In this document: piece after piece, positions 32,861 through 46,253 of the stretch
Layout: the number at the start of each line of letters is the position of its first letter
Position numbering within the stretch: the stretch's first letter is position 1
Assembly (NCBI GenBank): GCA_902702965.1
Contig: CACRXP010000417.1
Location: 124,721-188,720 of the forward strand
DNA length: 64,000 nucleotides
Source: Spirometra erinaceieuropaei
Lineage: Eukaryota; Platyhelminthes; Cestoda; Diphyllobothriidea; Diphyllobothriidae
Reading direction: 5' to 3'
Made by a program: the position numbers and the translations under genes
Notes under the pieces: generated by a model
Database searches by the model: none
What the model saw: only the letters and a program-made list of their open reading frames with translations
Told to the model about the DNA's origin: nothing

Positions 32861-35800
32861 AAAATAACTATCGTTTAGAAATATGAAGGATACTAGAGAG
32901 ATAACGAAACAAATAGAAACGACCGATTTGATATTTGTTTTGCTCTTCTGCGTTCAGGTAGGTAAAAACGTCGTTCAGACGTTGTGTCATTCTTCTCATT
33001 CTGCAACCGAAGGTCCGTTTTATAGACACTTTTCTGCAAGAAATGCTCTTTCTGCTAGAGTCGCAAAGGTCATTACCAATAACTCAGAAAGTCTACTAGT
33101 CGCTGGTAAGATGATATGCTGGTTTCTTTTATTTTCGTCGAAATATTGCTCGATTCTCCTACCAGAATAATGAGAAATTAAAACAACCCTTTCATGTCGT
33201 TCGTTGGGATTCTCTTTTTAGTCCTTTGTTTCCAAGATGACTCAAGCGCACGTGACTATATCTGTTCAACCGAATAAAATGAAATTTTTTTCGGTATTAT
33301 TGAATCCACTTTTTGCAGCAAGATAGTCCAAAACATAAAAAAATGTCTGTCTTTTTCCTTGTAAGAAATTAGCAATTTAGACAACATAGTTATAAAAGTC
33401 GTCTAGTTTACTGACGTTTTAGCAAACTCTGTTTTATTTAAAGGCGGATTAGATGACGCCTACATCACCAAGCTAAAAATGATATGGATTTGTAAAGTTT
33501 CATTTTAGCGTTATTTTACTGACCTTCCTAAATACGAGCATACAGTCCGTGAATTGTCTTAATTATGACCACCAGTATTGAATTTACAAGAATATTAAGA
33601 AACATCTCAGGTGAAATTAAGATGCTTGCAAAATATAAACAGATGAACTGTTTATCCCTTAGGCATCAAATTTCCTTTTATAAACTTGATTGGTTAAACG
33701 TCAACTTTCCGCAGATTTCATTTTCTATGGGGGGGATTTTTCTAAGACACCATAGTAACACGCAAATGATTTAGTCCACATGTATTCCCAGGAAAGAGAT
33801 ATGTAGGCATTATTAGTTTGGATTGTCCGTCAAGAATCTATTTAAAATTCAACGTTAGCCTCTCTCTACAACCTAAACATCATCACGAATTATTTCAAAA
33901 GGTGAGCAAGTCAATAAATGTTTTTTTGGAAATACAAGTTTTATCTACTGCACAACGTGTGATGTGTGGTAAGCACTTGCGACGCATTAGAAATCAAACA
34001 AGACGGTCGAGAATTGCTAGTAAAATTGAATGTTAAGCACCTGTTGTCTAAGTTCAGTTTAAAGAAGGATAAAGGATGTTCGCTTTCAGCTTTGTGTGTG
34101 AAGTTGGAAAAAAGTACGATAATCAAATTACCGAATGCATCTCTTGTGAACCAGCTTAGAAATTTCGTTATGTGCAGACCGTCAAATACTTTAACCTCGC
34201 GAGCTAGAGAAACTTAATTAGTTGTCTGTCCGCAGGCGTGAAAAAGGACATGCCCTGCGGATACACTGGAAAAAAGTTGAAAATTCAAATCAGACTTTCA
34301 AAATAACGTACACTGCGAGCTTGCTTTGCACGACCATGACGAAACGCTCATGGAAGTCATAATGGGATCTAATGAAAGACAAAATGTTAACCGGTTTGAT
34401 ACCATATTAGATAAAAGATTACGGTTACTTTTATCAAACATAATGTAGCCCTTTTCCCTCTATTTCTAGTTCCCGCCAAAACTGCTGAGCCAAAAGCTAA
34501 GGGACCAGCATTTACCCGACAGTCAAAAATCGTTAAAAAAGCTATTTAAGGAAAGTAAATGAAGAGAATGCCCAGCATATAAAGGATAATAATTTTGGCA
34601 TTTAGTTTTTGTCGACGGTTTGAAATGTACCAAACGCAAAGAAACAAGAAACAGTTTTCCATTTCATTTTACGTTTGTAATGCGTTAAAACAGTCCCAAT
34701 CACATCTATGTTCTCATTATTCAGTGTTTTGTCCATTTTGTTTTTACGTTTGCTGACACCAAGAAGCTACCGCCACCGGAACTAACCGCGTGCGTTTCCG
34801 AAGTTCACAGATGGTCAAAGAGATTGCGTTCAGCCCGTGCTCTCTCAAGGAAACTGAACAACTTCCATCCTTTTTCGGCATCTGCCAATCCACGTATGAG
34901 ATTATGAAGTGATTAAACACACCCAACATAGGTGATTGACATTTGAGGAGGAAAAAGTTAAATGCTTGTGCACTGGACACTCATAATTTAAAACATATGC
35001 TTGGCCGGCTTACTGGTTACGCGAAAAGTGAATCGACCGCAACTGTGGGCTCTAATCATCAGTTGGTTTCTCAAAAAACTAGATGCGAGACGCCAATAGC
35101 GATGCTGCACACAAAACAAACGGATAATTTTGAACCATGCGACCATTTATAGAGCGTTCCTGCATGGAGTTCTTAGTGAAATCTGTCAATTGGTTTATTA
35201 AAATAATTTGTGCTTAACTTCCTTACCCCGGGGACCCCTTTCATAGTGCTCCCGCATAGTAACTACTTGGTTTTGATTGCACATTTGCACTTAATAGCAG
35301 ATTGTTATACACGGTTGCGCACAAAACCATAAAAGAGATGCATCCAACACTGTTTATCTTGGTGGAGAGTATAGTGTTCAGTCCATAGCCGTACGTTGCA
35401 GCAGCTGAGCACAGCGATCAGCTAAATGCAAGCTAATAATTACAACTGTCTGATATCGAGATCAGTCTGCTTCGGATAGTCGTGCAGCAGGTGGAACGGC
35501 TTTATATAGTAAAGTTTTTGCAAAAGAATTCGCCCGAAAACGGAACTAACTTGCTTACTTTTTGTAAAAATTTCAATATGGTCATTTATAAGGTACCAGT
35601 CTGCAAAAAGGTACCAAGACTGCTGTGCCTTCCCATGGAAACCATTCTTACATTCCAAAAGTCGGGCGGTTCTCCGTTCATCAATCTCCAAATTTTTTCT
35701 GCGAGAACACGGTCTCTGCACTAGGTTTTTGCAGGCACTATGTTATGACCTATATCTCGGGGGAGATGTTTGCCTTGTCTTGCTTAGATAAATACCAGTT

Positions 35801-36955
35801 ATGCGCGTTTTTCTAAGATAGAAATTGGGTTTTCCTTCTTCATAGTGCTTGCATCTTTTTGAACCAGAATGAATTCAGAGGGAATGTTCTTTACTAGTCG
35901 AAGGAACCAGCAACCCCACAAATCTCGCCTTCGATGCAGTTGCAAAACCTAAGGAAACCAACAAATTGGACAAGACGGAAAATAAATATGCAGTCAGGCA
36001 CCAAAAACCGCTTTTTGGGGCAGTACCGAAAATTACTACAAAAGTCTTGAATCAGTTAGCTAAAAGCCATACAAATGGAAAGAGAATTTAGGGATAGAAC
36101 TATAAATAGGAAATGACAAGTCAATTCGACACACCATTTTGACGGTCACAATAAACATCAGTAAATTCTGTAGAGCACACAATTTTCGGGCACTCATTAT
36201 ATAAAACACCCCACGAAAGTTACTGAACGATTTTTGCCACATTTTACAAAAAACTACTTAAACGAACCTCATATTCCCCAACTAATGATAGGGTGGCACA
36301 ACAAACCAAAGTGCAATTTTCAAGAACTCGGGTTCTTGGTCACAAAAGCCATATCGTAGAGGCGTTCAAGTGGAAATATACAAACCTACATGATAACGGT
36401 TTGAAAAGAACGGGCACATGCAGAAGAAAACTTTAGAGCTGAGACAAACACGCGTACATTGAGGATGAATACCCTAGTTTTTCGTCATATTTTAAGCGCA
36501 AGAATTTTTTAAACGCTAGACGTCGTGAAAAAAATCTGAACACAAAGATATGCTAGCATTTTCCGTTAAGTTCCGTACAGAAATGTTCCATGGCAAGCAG
36601 CAGAAAATCTGGGAAAATTAAAAAATTAAAATTCTGCAGCGCAAACCGTCATTCTATAAGGTGGAAAGCAGTCAGCCAATTATTTACATTCCTGGACGTT
36701 AGCAGACCGGCATCGTCAAATTATGTTTAATCAAGGACAAGGCAGTGAAACATGACCTCTGAGGTCCATCTACCGCCAGCTTATTCAACTGCCGTTTCCA
36801 TTTATGCAGACCAACCGCACAAATCAGGCAGAGGATACCAGTCACTGACATCATTCATGATCTGCCATTTGCTCCTTATACCAGTGTGTAGGTTGCTTTG
36901 GATCACTGTTCATTGACTCAAAACTTACAGGATAATATACATACACCTGTATACA
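32861..36955. other. unassigned AT-rich sequence
   Basis: No recognisable gene or element. Small ORFs (for example 32883-33170 and 35440-35721) lack motifs. Confidence 0.4.
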
Positions 36956-36976
36956 TATATATATATATATATATAA
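36956..36976. repeat. (AT)n microsatellite
   Basis: An uninterrupted alternating AT run of about 10 units. Confidence 0.9.
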
Positions 36977-38100
36977 TCAAGCTAGCGGGTCAGACGCTCC
37001 TGGCTTTTTGTCATTGACGTCCAAAAGCACTGACGATCCAGAAAGCAGAAATATAAGCAGTTACTTCTGACTACTTTACAGCTATCGACTAAATATCCAA
37101 CATACAGCCTCCCTCCCGGTATATGATCTGAGTTCTCTTGCTTTGCCATACCCAAGCGTGATATAAGGGTGTAAAGATTAACTACTCGATCACACGTCCG
37201 TTGCCTTCGCACATTCACACGCACATGCATGCAACTTTGCAAAGCCCTGTGATTCCCGAACATGAAAAACCGCTAGAACGGAACGACTGTTTTTTTATAA
37301 AGCCTGTGTCACTACCGGCTTAAGCATGTGCCGTTTTTCATTTCTAAACGCTAAAGATCCAGTTACACGTCAGAAATGACAGAGTATCCTGAAAACCAAG
37401 AACAGTACTCTTTTTTGTGGAAAGCGATAAGAATTTGAAGCATTCCGTAACGCCTCTGTGTACGTTGACAGAGAGAGCGTGAGAGGAATTCGCTTTACTT
37501 CGCACTCATAAATTCACAATTTTAACAAAAATTTTCTCCATTCACTATGGGCAGTAAATATGTTAAAAGTTTATTCCTAAGTCAAAAAGCCTAACGCGAA
37601 AGTAACGATTATTATGAGGACTGTTTAAGTCTAAGCTTTTGCATTTCTATCTCTCCACACGCAAGATAAGCGCGCCAAGAATGGCAATGCAGAAGCTCGA
37701 AAAACCAATATGCGAGAAGATGTCAGTAGGAATCTATAATCCCACCAGTCAATTGTTTGACCGTATTGGAATGTCGCTGTCGGATAGTATCGACGAGAAA
37801 AAGATAAGAAACACCAGCGACGGAAGAGAGCATCCGGAGGATTCGCTTAAACATAATAAGGCATTTTTTGAGCAAAGCAGGTAAAATGACAAAAGAGCAG
37901 TATAGGATAAGAGGGAAGATTCAGACATTGATGAATAGCCAGACTAAGGGCTGAGTTATGTGGTATGAATTTAAATGACGTAAGTAAGAAAGCAGTTTAC
38001 GAACATTATTAAATAGGGACTCAATATGGAGAGAAACTGAAGGATTTGATGACAAAGCAACGGCAAGGTAACTGAAAGAGGATGCCTCGTTATGAAGGAT
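36977..38100. other. unassigned
   Basis: No gene recognised. The lower part may include the degraded 3' continuation of the minus-strand RT fragment that follows, but no motif is readable. Confidence 0.3.
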
Positions 38101-38142
38101 GTCAGAGGATTCAGGACAAGGAGAGGGCCGCAGTCGGAAAAA

Positions 38143-38682
38143 TCACTGAGCTGATTTTTGGTTGTCTATTAGGAAACCATTTTTCTCCGACCATACTAGG
38201 ACATGGTTTAGGCCATACTTTAGTGACTGAAGGTGTGTCTGACTCTTGACAGGGTGTCCAACAGCCACATCATTAGCATACGTAATCAAAAGATAGTCGT
38301 TAGGGGATCTTAAGTAGTCGGTGTGGAGGGAAACAGGGTGAGGGGATGCCATGGAATCTTGAAGAACTCCACAGTCATTGGGAAGGACCATAGACTTCCG
38401 CTTGCTAGATTGGACAAATTTATTGTGGGAAGTAAAATAACATTTAAACCAAGAGACGACCCAGCCTGGACAGCCGCTCCCGAATGTTTTGGTAAGGCGA
38501 CGAGGACGCGGTACGGTACTGAAGGCAGAGTAGTCAAGAAAAGCGCATGCGTACTCGCGATAACACTTGCCTAATTCTTTTAGAGTAGAGTGGACCACAA
38601 GTGGACCACTCTTAATAACCAGATCTGGGCAATCAGGGTAAAGAATGTGGCTTTCGCTGCATTGAAAGACAACCAAAAACAT
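38143..38682 (-). pseudogene. non-LTR retrotransposon RT fragment
   Basis: Part of a LINE-type reverse transcriptase, which copies element RNA onto nicked target DNA. In the 179-residue frame: CAFLDYSAFSTVPRP (motif A with its Asp, one residue shorter than the usual DYSxAFN), GCPGWVVSWFKCYFT, GVLQDSMASPHPVSLHTDYL (motif B; the usual QG is QD), LITYANDVAVGHPV (motif C; the catalytic YADD is YAND) and VWSEKNGFLIDNQKS (motif D). Two catalytic-region substitutions make it inactive. The frame stops soon after motif D. No endonuclease domain and no second copy are present. The motif style suggests a CR1/Jockey-type element, but I would not name a clade. Confidence 0.8.
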
Positions 38683-39125
38683 GATCTGCGATTGTCGATG
38701 CTAACCTCGGCCAAAGATTGCTGACTGTAACATTCCGGTTTGTTAGCAACATAGCAATATCAACACAATAAGATCCCAGTAAAGGAAACATAACGAGAAA
38801 ATCTACTCCGTCATCTACAGCATATACATATGCGCCAGGTTCACAATTTCCGAAATGAATGGTCTTCGGTATGGGTGCTAGAAAAGCGAAAAATTAATTC
38901 ATTACTTTTCCTTAAAAATATTTACATACACTGGAGAAGATGTAGATTCAATCGTTGTAAATAGGACGTTGTAATCAGTGACCCGCCTTATGAGATGCTA
39001 GTTAACCAGGGATAATTACTTAAGTAGAAATGTTAACTTAGTTTACCTGTGACAAAATAGCAAAACATTTTAGACAAATCAGAATGTTGAGGTTTGAATG
39101 CACTTTTTTGGTCCCCTGAAAAATT
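38683..39125. other. unassigned
   Basis: Could contain the decayed upstream part of the RT fragment. Nothing is readable. Confidence 0.3.
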
Positions 39126-40091
39126 CACTCCATGGCGAATCCCATGAAAAGTTAGCCGAAATTCTGAAATGCGTTGTTGGCAAGGACTGATTAATACTGT
39201 GGCATTGTAATATTAATTATTATGTGGCATAGTCCTATAGTATTTTGGACTTTCCAGTATGTCTGCTTTTGAATGCATTTCTTTTTGACTTTCCGCAGAA
39301 ACCATACGTGGTAATAAAGTGATTAGTTATGAAGCATGCATTTTTCATATTGTTTTTCGATCGTGTTTTTTAAATTCAAATATATGTTATACAAATCATA
39401 CACAAAAAGATCTCCTTTTGATGGTATGGTAAAAAATCTGATTGATTGATACTCTAAGGAAGCTTAAACTTTTACTTTAAAAAGTTTCTAATTATGAGGT
39501 TTTAAGACTGTTTGATGCCCATACATACAGCACCGTACGTGTCTGTTTACAAATGTTTTTCGTGAAATGTACAACACAGCCCGTATTCATCACAAACTTT
39601 TGCGAATATATGATATATATGCGAATTTTCCTATGCGGAACATATGCAGCCAGTAGACTGATGTCGCAAAACACTGATGCAACGGCTGATCAAGTTAAAA
39701 AATATTCGATAATTGAGAAAAAATTTAACGCCTAAACATACACCTTTCTGGGGTATAAACCGTAAGGGCAATGTGATTTCCCACACAACACATAAAAGAA
39801 GGTATATATTTGTTCATGCTTTCTATAAAATAAATTTGAATTTACAAAACCATCGAAAACCCATGTGCAAAATGCACGGTACTTAGGTAGCCACTTTTTT
39901 ACCAAGTAGGATTTCTGCGGACGGTCAGAAAAAAATGTATTTAAAAGCGGACATCATGGCGTGTCCGAAATACTACAGGATGATGTCATATGATAGTTAA
40001 TGTTACACTGCCACATTATTAATCATTCCTAGTCAGGAACGCATTTGAGAATTTCAGGCAACAATAATGGGATCCGTCACACAATGTACTG
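39126..40091. mobile_element. hairpin MITE D
   Basis: A 966-bp imperfect hairpin. The left arm (ATTTTGGACTTTCC, CTTTCCGCAGAAACC, GAAGCATGCATTTTTC, AAATTCAAATATATG) matches the reverse complement of the right arm (ATTTCGGACACGCC, CCGTCCGCAGAAATCC, ACCGTGCATTTTGC, AAATTCAAATTTATT). Left terminal 35 bp align without gaps to the family end. The length matches copy A to within 2 bp. A small open frame in the centre is not conserved in other copies. Confidence 0.8.
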
Positions 40092-40320
40092 TCTTCTAAT
40101 CTAGCATGCGCTTTTTTATTGATGTCAGATGCATTTTTATATTTGGAAATATTTTGCTCACCAAATGCTTATTTGGTAGACTTTGCCAAGCTCTTTAAAT
40201 TTTGCGCTGACGAGTGTATATTTTACTTTAATTTTTGTATGAGCTTGACTTGTTCGCTTAATTAACACCATCACTGTCTGTTTAGTACCAGATCTCCAGA
40301 GTGTTCATATTTTAAGCCGC

Positions 40321-40800
40321 GCAACACAAGAGCAGAACAGTTAGCATTCAAGACGTCGTTCTCCGATGCTCACTCCATTAACAGGCATCTGGACCCTCCT
40401 AAAGCTTACCAAATCCTACGCTATCACGATCGTAAAGCCTGTGACTAAACAAGCACACCGAGTTTAAGAAGGTCATACAGAGACAGCCCGACGTCGAGTA
40501 AGCTCAGTGAGGAGGTAGAGGAACCACCCGACCGACAACCAGACGAATTATTAATCACCAGCCAAACGGAGTGGTGAGTCACAAAGCACGCAGACAAAAC
40601 GCAAGTCAACCATCCCCCGAGAGGCTGAGGCAGCGAGGGGACAGAAGAACCGATCAGCATGCGACCGTCCAACACACTGTGCTAATTAAAATTACTGGTT
40701 AATTAAGTATGTTTTACACTTTTATATTGGAGAGCCGACTAACCTCTTTGAAATGCCTGCATCAAAATAAACCTATTCAGCCTAGCCCATTTTCTTCTTC
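40321..40800 (+). mobile_element. PLE1 3' tail, copy 2
   Basis: Matches the tail of PLE1 copy 1 from the block TTAACAGGCATCTGGACC through GGAGTGGTGA, CCGAGAGGC and TTGGAGAGCCGA to the TAAACCTATTC end. No coding part remains, consistent with 5' truncation. Confidence 0.7.
40722..40760 (+). ncRNA. hammerhead relic in PLE1 tail
   Basis: Stem II GGAGAG (40729-40734) with CTCTTT (40744-40749, two G-U pairs) around a 9-nt loop, followed by GAAA (40750-40753). The 5' core is lost (TTTATAT). It supports the homologous motif at 14422. Confidence 0.4.
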
Positions 40801-41249
40801 AAAACACCAACCAAGGCCTCGCCATATTTCCGACCTTCATTATACGTAAAACATAGTCCAGATACTATACCAAATTTTATGAGGCCTATTCGAAGTTTTC
40901 TTTGTAGCTCAACGGACTGTGCATTTTTCCTAAATAAAGTGTACACAACTAGTGAGCTATGAATTCTAAACGCAAATGAAATGACAGAGCAAGCGGAAAC
41001 ATATTTGGGAATTAGACGAATTTTTAAAAATATAGCGATACTTTTTTGGGAAAAAAATTAAGGAAAACCTGATGTTCCACCAAGCCATTGCAGTTGAAAT
41101 ATTTTAATGCTTTTTTTCAATTTTTTAAATAATGAGCAGATTGACGGGCAGGAAATCGGAAAGAAATGCATTCTAACTTTAACTCGCCGACCTATCTGAT
41201 ATATTACGAGATTAGGCCGCAAAATAAACAATAATACGATGTAACTTAA

Positions 41250-41295
41250 ATGACCCATCCTTATTGGAAGCGCGTTTCGGAATTTCGGTTAAGCT
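41250..41295. mobile_element. hairpin MITE terminal remnant
   Basis: The string TTGGAAGCGCGTTTCGGAATTTCGGTTAA matches the right-end region of the MITE family in more than 20 of its bases. Upstream to about 41140 there is weaker arm similarity. The rest of the copy is lost or replaced by the tandem duplication that follows. Confidence 0.4.
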
Positions 41296-41488
41296 TTATA
41301 AGGATCGGCCACTCATTGTATTTGTGCTTAAATTAATCATCGGATTTAGCATCAGCTAGGGGTAGCTAGGGTTAAGCGTTATTACGATCGGCCAGATAGA
41401 AGAAGCTAGGGTTATGCTTTATTAGGATCGGCCACTCATTGCATTTGTGCTCAAACTAATCATCCGAGATAGCATCAGTTAAGGGTAG
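41294..41488 (+). repeat. local tandem duplication, 123-bp offset
   Basis: The 72-bp unit at 41294-41365 recurs at 41417-41488 (shared AGGATCGGCCACTCATTG, ATTTGTGCT and TAGCATCAG). A shorter partial copy, GTTAAGCGTTATTACGATCGGCCAG, lies between them. Multiple mismatches imply an old event. Confidence 0.75.
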
Positions 41489-44364
41489 TTCATGCGCATA
41501 GGGTTAGCAGTATCTTTAAGATGCAGTCGTTGCTATATCGCATACCAATAAACATTAACGGCTTCCGCCCAACATTGGGGATAGATTTTTTGCTAGCCAC
41601 AATAGCTATCGGAATTCAGCTGAGTAACAGCCGTTGAAAGATATGTTCCCCTTGTGCGCTCGGCGAGTATCTCATCACACTGGCCAAACCAAGATTCAGC
41701 ACCGCATAAGGAAGGAGTTCATTTCACATGTCAGTAGTCCTCGGGCCAATGAATCATGACCCCAGCGGCTAGCTGTTTACCCGACTTTTTACCTTTAGCA
41801 GGGCTTATTACTACGCTGAACTCGAACGCTTAGCCAGGTTCCGATGAATTAACTGCTGCTTGGGAGCTGCCAACATTGCTCTGCGTGCTGCCGGACGTCC
41901 AAACATTTTCGTCCAAGGAAATCGTTTAATTTTCCGACCTAGTTGTTTGATTTGTCGCAGACGCGTGCAAACCTGTAATATTTTGGCATATGCCGGCCGG
42001 ACGAACACTACAATCCGCTCACGCAGTCCTGATTATATGTTCAGTTACTGCTCAGCAAACCAGTGACAAGTCTGCGACAAAAATGCGTCAAAGCTACTCG
42101 AGGAACCACCGCGGCATGGGAAAATTACTGGATTTTGGACCGCATTATAGTCATTAGAATGCCCTTTTTGAGAACATCGAAAATATTTGCTATGTTTTAG
42201 ACTGCAAAATTACTCTAAACAATCAAAATTTATAAAAATATACGATAAAGTTGCTAATTATACAACCGTATAAACTAATTTAAATTAAATATGTTATTTA
42301 TTTCCTAATTTCCTTCAACTGTAACAAAGGTTTTACATACATGTAACAAGTGAACAAAGAATGATCCAAACGAATTTGATTTTTACGCTTGCACCTTTTT
42401 AGGTGCTGAAAACCTGGGAAACGCAGACTAAACAGAGTAGGGAAAAAGTCAAACGTTGCCCGTTGATATGCGTCAAAATTAAATATTATCTTCTAATATA
42501 AAGTTGGTGCTGCAGTCCTGAAAAAGTAACTAGGTCTAATGGAAACGCCAAATTTATAGCCCCATAACCAGCCAAAAAGCCAACCTTGGAAAAGTGCGAA
42601 GATATAAAATAACTCTAAATCAGCCTTGTCAAGATGACACAGAGATCATCAAAATAGTCTGCAAAACCCATCAACCTTATATTATTTTTTTATTAATTTG
42701 GGGAACTTTTATCAATAATTGGATGATAAATGACCACATACAAAGGCGCATTTTTCATCAACGACTTCTTGTAATTTGGTCGACCCCGTTAACTTAAACT
42801 TAGCGTTAAAACTCTTTTAAGCTCGCTGATAGAAACATGTTCTTTAAGCAACAATTTGAGAAAACCTAGACTGTATTACATGAAACCTTAAAATAGTCAG
42901 CGTTTCGTCCGCTGCAGTCTGCAGTAAGAATTTAGGCTGCTTGATATGTGACCGTTGTTAAAAGCGCAAACTTAAAATCGAACGGTTCATTAAAGTTGCA
43001 TAACGTAGATGCCGGGCCGATTCTGTGAACAGGAGACGAAAACTTGCGGCACAAAGCACGGATAACATTTCTTTGAAGACGTACGTAAGAGAACATGTGT
43101 ACTCAGCACAAATTGTTTTTACGTTGTGGGCTTCAATGATTCTTTTTGGAATGCCTGGAAAACATTTGCGAATGCCAGTATATTTGCACAAATTCCCATT
43201 CTCTCAACAGAATTTCGGAAATGCTAAGCAGTTCATAAAATGTTTTCAGTAATACCTGTTTTTAGTTGATGAAATAGAAATGTGGACCACTGGAACAAGT
43301 CTCACTCTTTGCCTGTATTTTCAAATACATACCCCAATTAACGAACAGGAGATTATGTTCGTTGTCCGTTTTAAGTCTATTTCCTCTACAACTAGCAATC
43401 CAGCCTCTAATATGAGCGTGCCCTTTGCACCTAGTGATAAATGGACTTGTCTGTAGTATAACAAGGCTGACTAATTACCAAGCCGTTTTTAGGTCAACGG
43501 CAGTTGTCTCTGTGCACATAATGCATAAGTGGTGGCCTGCAGAAAAGGCCAAATGTCAGTAAAACGCCTTTATGGTGCTGAAACCGCCTACTCTTACACA
43601 AATGCCAAAAAATACAATTAACGGAAAATGCCCATAACCATGAAAGCACTGCTATGGTCCTGAGAATAATTTTAATGTGGTCACGTTCCTCAGTGCTTAA
43701 CTTGCAGTCGTTGTCAGTTGGCTAGCAATTTCCCCCGCGACAAGTGAATAAAGGTTGATGCTGCTCGAAAACGGAAGCCAAACGAAATAAGACACTTAGA
43801 AAAAGTGTGCAACATACAGCTCTTTTCATTACCACCACCAAAAGGCCATATTTTCCCTAAGCTGAGTGACCAAATCGTTCATTGAATATTCGATAATAAA
43901 TTAGATAACGCATTTCCGGCAAAAATAAATGAATAGCTTCCTGCAATTAAAGGAAATAATCAGTAGACGATCAACAGGAAGCGCTTTAATTGAGCCGCTA
44001 CAAAGAGGCTGAAATTAAAAGCGAAGATCTGATGGTAGTTGTGCACAACAGGGTTCCATCCACATGGCGAAATATTCACGGAAATCACTAGACTTCGTCA
44101 ACTATAAAAGAAATGAGAATTGATGTATAGATCACAAATCCAAAAAATCAGTCAAATGTCAAGAGGTATTTATTTAACTCAGTCCTCTTTCTCTAATATC
44201 TAAGCAAAAGGAATGCCTGCGACAGATCTCAGTAATCACAACTACTCGTAGAAAGAGCGACTGTAGCAAGGTGATTAACACTAGGATATTTTTGATATAG
44301 TCTTTCATTGATAAACGATAACTGTCCTAGGGAATTTCACCAGCTCCTCCAGTAAATATATATA
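41489..44364. other. unassigned AT-rich sequence
   Basis: No gene recognised. 41820-42070 is slightly richer in GC with overlapping opposite-strand ORFs but no motif. Confidence 0.35.
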
Positions 44365-44390
44365 CAGTACCTGTGCTAACTCATGAAATG
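44365..44390 (+). repeat. Tc1 terminal inverted repeat, left
   Basis: Identical over 26 bp to the reverse complement of 46254-46279. It contains GCTAACTCATGAAATG, which is shared with the hairpin MITE ends, and is the expected transposase binding and cleavage end. Confidence 0.93.
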
Positions 44391-44672
44391 TCACGAATTA
44401 ACACAGGTTAACGCCTTTAACGCAAAATCGGTAAACACTACGACTCCCAAAGTCTGATAGCGGAAAATAAACGATGTGCCAAAGAAATAAAGCAAAGTTT
44501 GGTTAAGAAAATATTATTTACTGAGATAAAAATAAATAATTTTCGACAAAGTCACATTTTCGAGAAACGCCTATATTACAACCAAGTAATAAAGGCTACG
44601 TATGAGGACGTATAAAGGAGGAGGGTGCATAAAAGGTCAAAAATAATTAAGGACAGAAACAGATACAAAAAA

Positions 44673-45705
44673 TTAGTACTTTGTAGATTGTCCATTCGAA
44701 TTAATAACAGCAGAAAGTCTGTCCGACATAGACATGACAAGGTTATCTATGGTGGATTGTAAAATGTAATTATTGAGTATGAACTCCAATTTTTCCTGCA
44801 TTGAAAGAGTCTTCTTAGCTTTGTGCCAATTTCTTTTGACTATTCCAAAAAGATTTTCGATTGGATTAAGGTCAGGACTGTTGGCCGGGATTAAAATGGA
44901 TTGGAGGCCAATTGCGGAGAGCGTGGTTGTTGTCTAAAATGTTAGATTATGTTTGCAAGCGGCATCAAATTCGTACCTCTTTAGAGCGGTGGACAGGTGC
45001 ATTGTCCTGCAAAATTACAGTAACCATTCGGCGCCGACTTATGCCGTTGTAGCCGAAAGCATCCTTGACAATTGCAATGAACACCTTGCTGTTGATGGTG
45101 TCGGATGTTGACCGCCAGACAGGCCGCTCACCGAATTTAATCGCCATCCAAACCATCATCCGCCGACAGTTCTTGAATGTTGCCGTCGGTGTAGTATGTT
45201 TTCTTGGGAAGTTCTTTCCACATATGACAGTTTGGAGCGACTTCGTAGGCTTGTCTAAAAATAGAACCTCATCGCAGAAGAAAATGCTCTTCCAAAATGA
45301 AGATCTGTATTCAATGTAATTCTTAGCAAATAAAAGCCGTTCTCTAATTAGTTTTCTACTTAAATATGGCTTAATCATGGCCTTCCGCCGCTGCAGTTCA
45401 AATTCCTTCATCCTTTTTCTAATGATGTTCATAGAAAACATCGGCAGATTTTCCCGCTGAATGACTTCAATGGGCATGTAATGAAACTTTTTTAATGTAC
45501 GACGAATAAAATCGTCGTCTTGCTTACTTGTGGACCGTTTTGGTCCCCTTATCTTATTTCTAGGAACAGTTTTATCATTAAAAATGCGCCACAGAGTGAC
45601 CTTGCTAATTTTGAAAATATTAGCTAACGACTCACGCGGGATTCCTTCCGCCGCTAATTTTCGAATGCGCTCGAAGTCAACTTCGGATAAGTATTGTTTA
45701 GACAT
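44673..45705 (-). pseudogene. Tc1-family transposase, frameshifted
   Basis: Cut-and-paste transposase. Residues 1-247 are open from ATG at 45705: an N-terminal helix-turn-helix (EVDFERIRKLAAEGIPRES, then ISKVTLWRIF), a second DNA-binding region, then the DDE nuclease fold with the first Asp in FFCDEVLF and the second in LQDNAPVHRS. At about 44966 the frame slips by one base. In the shifted frame the protein continues with EFDAACKHN, an in-frame TAG, then PANSPDLNPIENLFG (catalytic Glu) and a normal C-terminus ending at 44673. Between second Asp and Glu the current spacing is longer than the ~34 residues usual in Tc1, and small insertions around 44890-44950 explain this. Total length of about 345 codons is normal for the family. 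About 570 bp of untranslated sequence separates the ATG from the right repeat. Inactive as it stands. Confidence 0.9.
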
Positions 45706-46253
45706 AGTTATCGTTTGGCGTGGCAGAGCAAAGTGACGGCATGTCGCGCGAACTCAATATATAGTCGTTTACGACACGCATTTTCAGTCTGGTAAAACAA
45801 TCACACTGATAAACTTTTTTATTTCGGTATTTTGAAACATAAAACTTTACGAATTTGTAAAATAGAATTTTTAGATGAAGAATCGCACGTTATTTCCTGA
45901 ACACAATAAGAAATAATTTATCTGCATTTCCCTGATTTTGTTGATATTGAAATTTAATTTTTTCTTTTTGTTCGAAAGTTTATCAAAAAATTTCGTCCTT
46001 TTATTAATCTTCTTAAACAGATTAATAAGGTTACACAAAGAATTTCCATCCGAAAGCTTTAATAGCGTAGGAAACTGCTTGAATAACAGGAATCCTCCGA
46101 TTTCGCCTTAATCCGGCCAGTTTTCTATTTAATATACAGATCCGTATCAAACTTTCCTTCAGATAACGGTCTTTTCGTCCTTATTTCAACCAAATAAACA
46201 CAAATAACGACACCAAAAATACACTACATTGTCCACTATAATTTTGACCTCGG

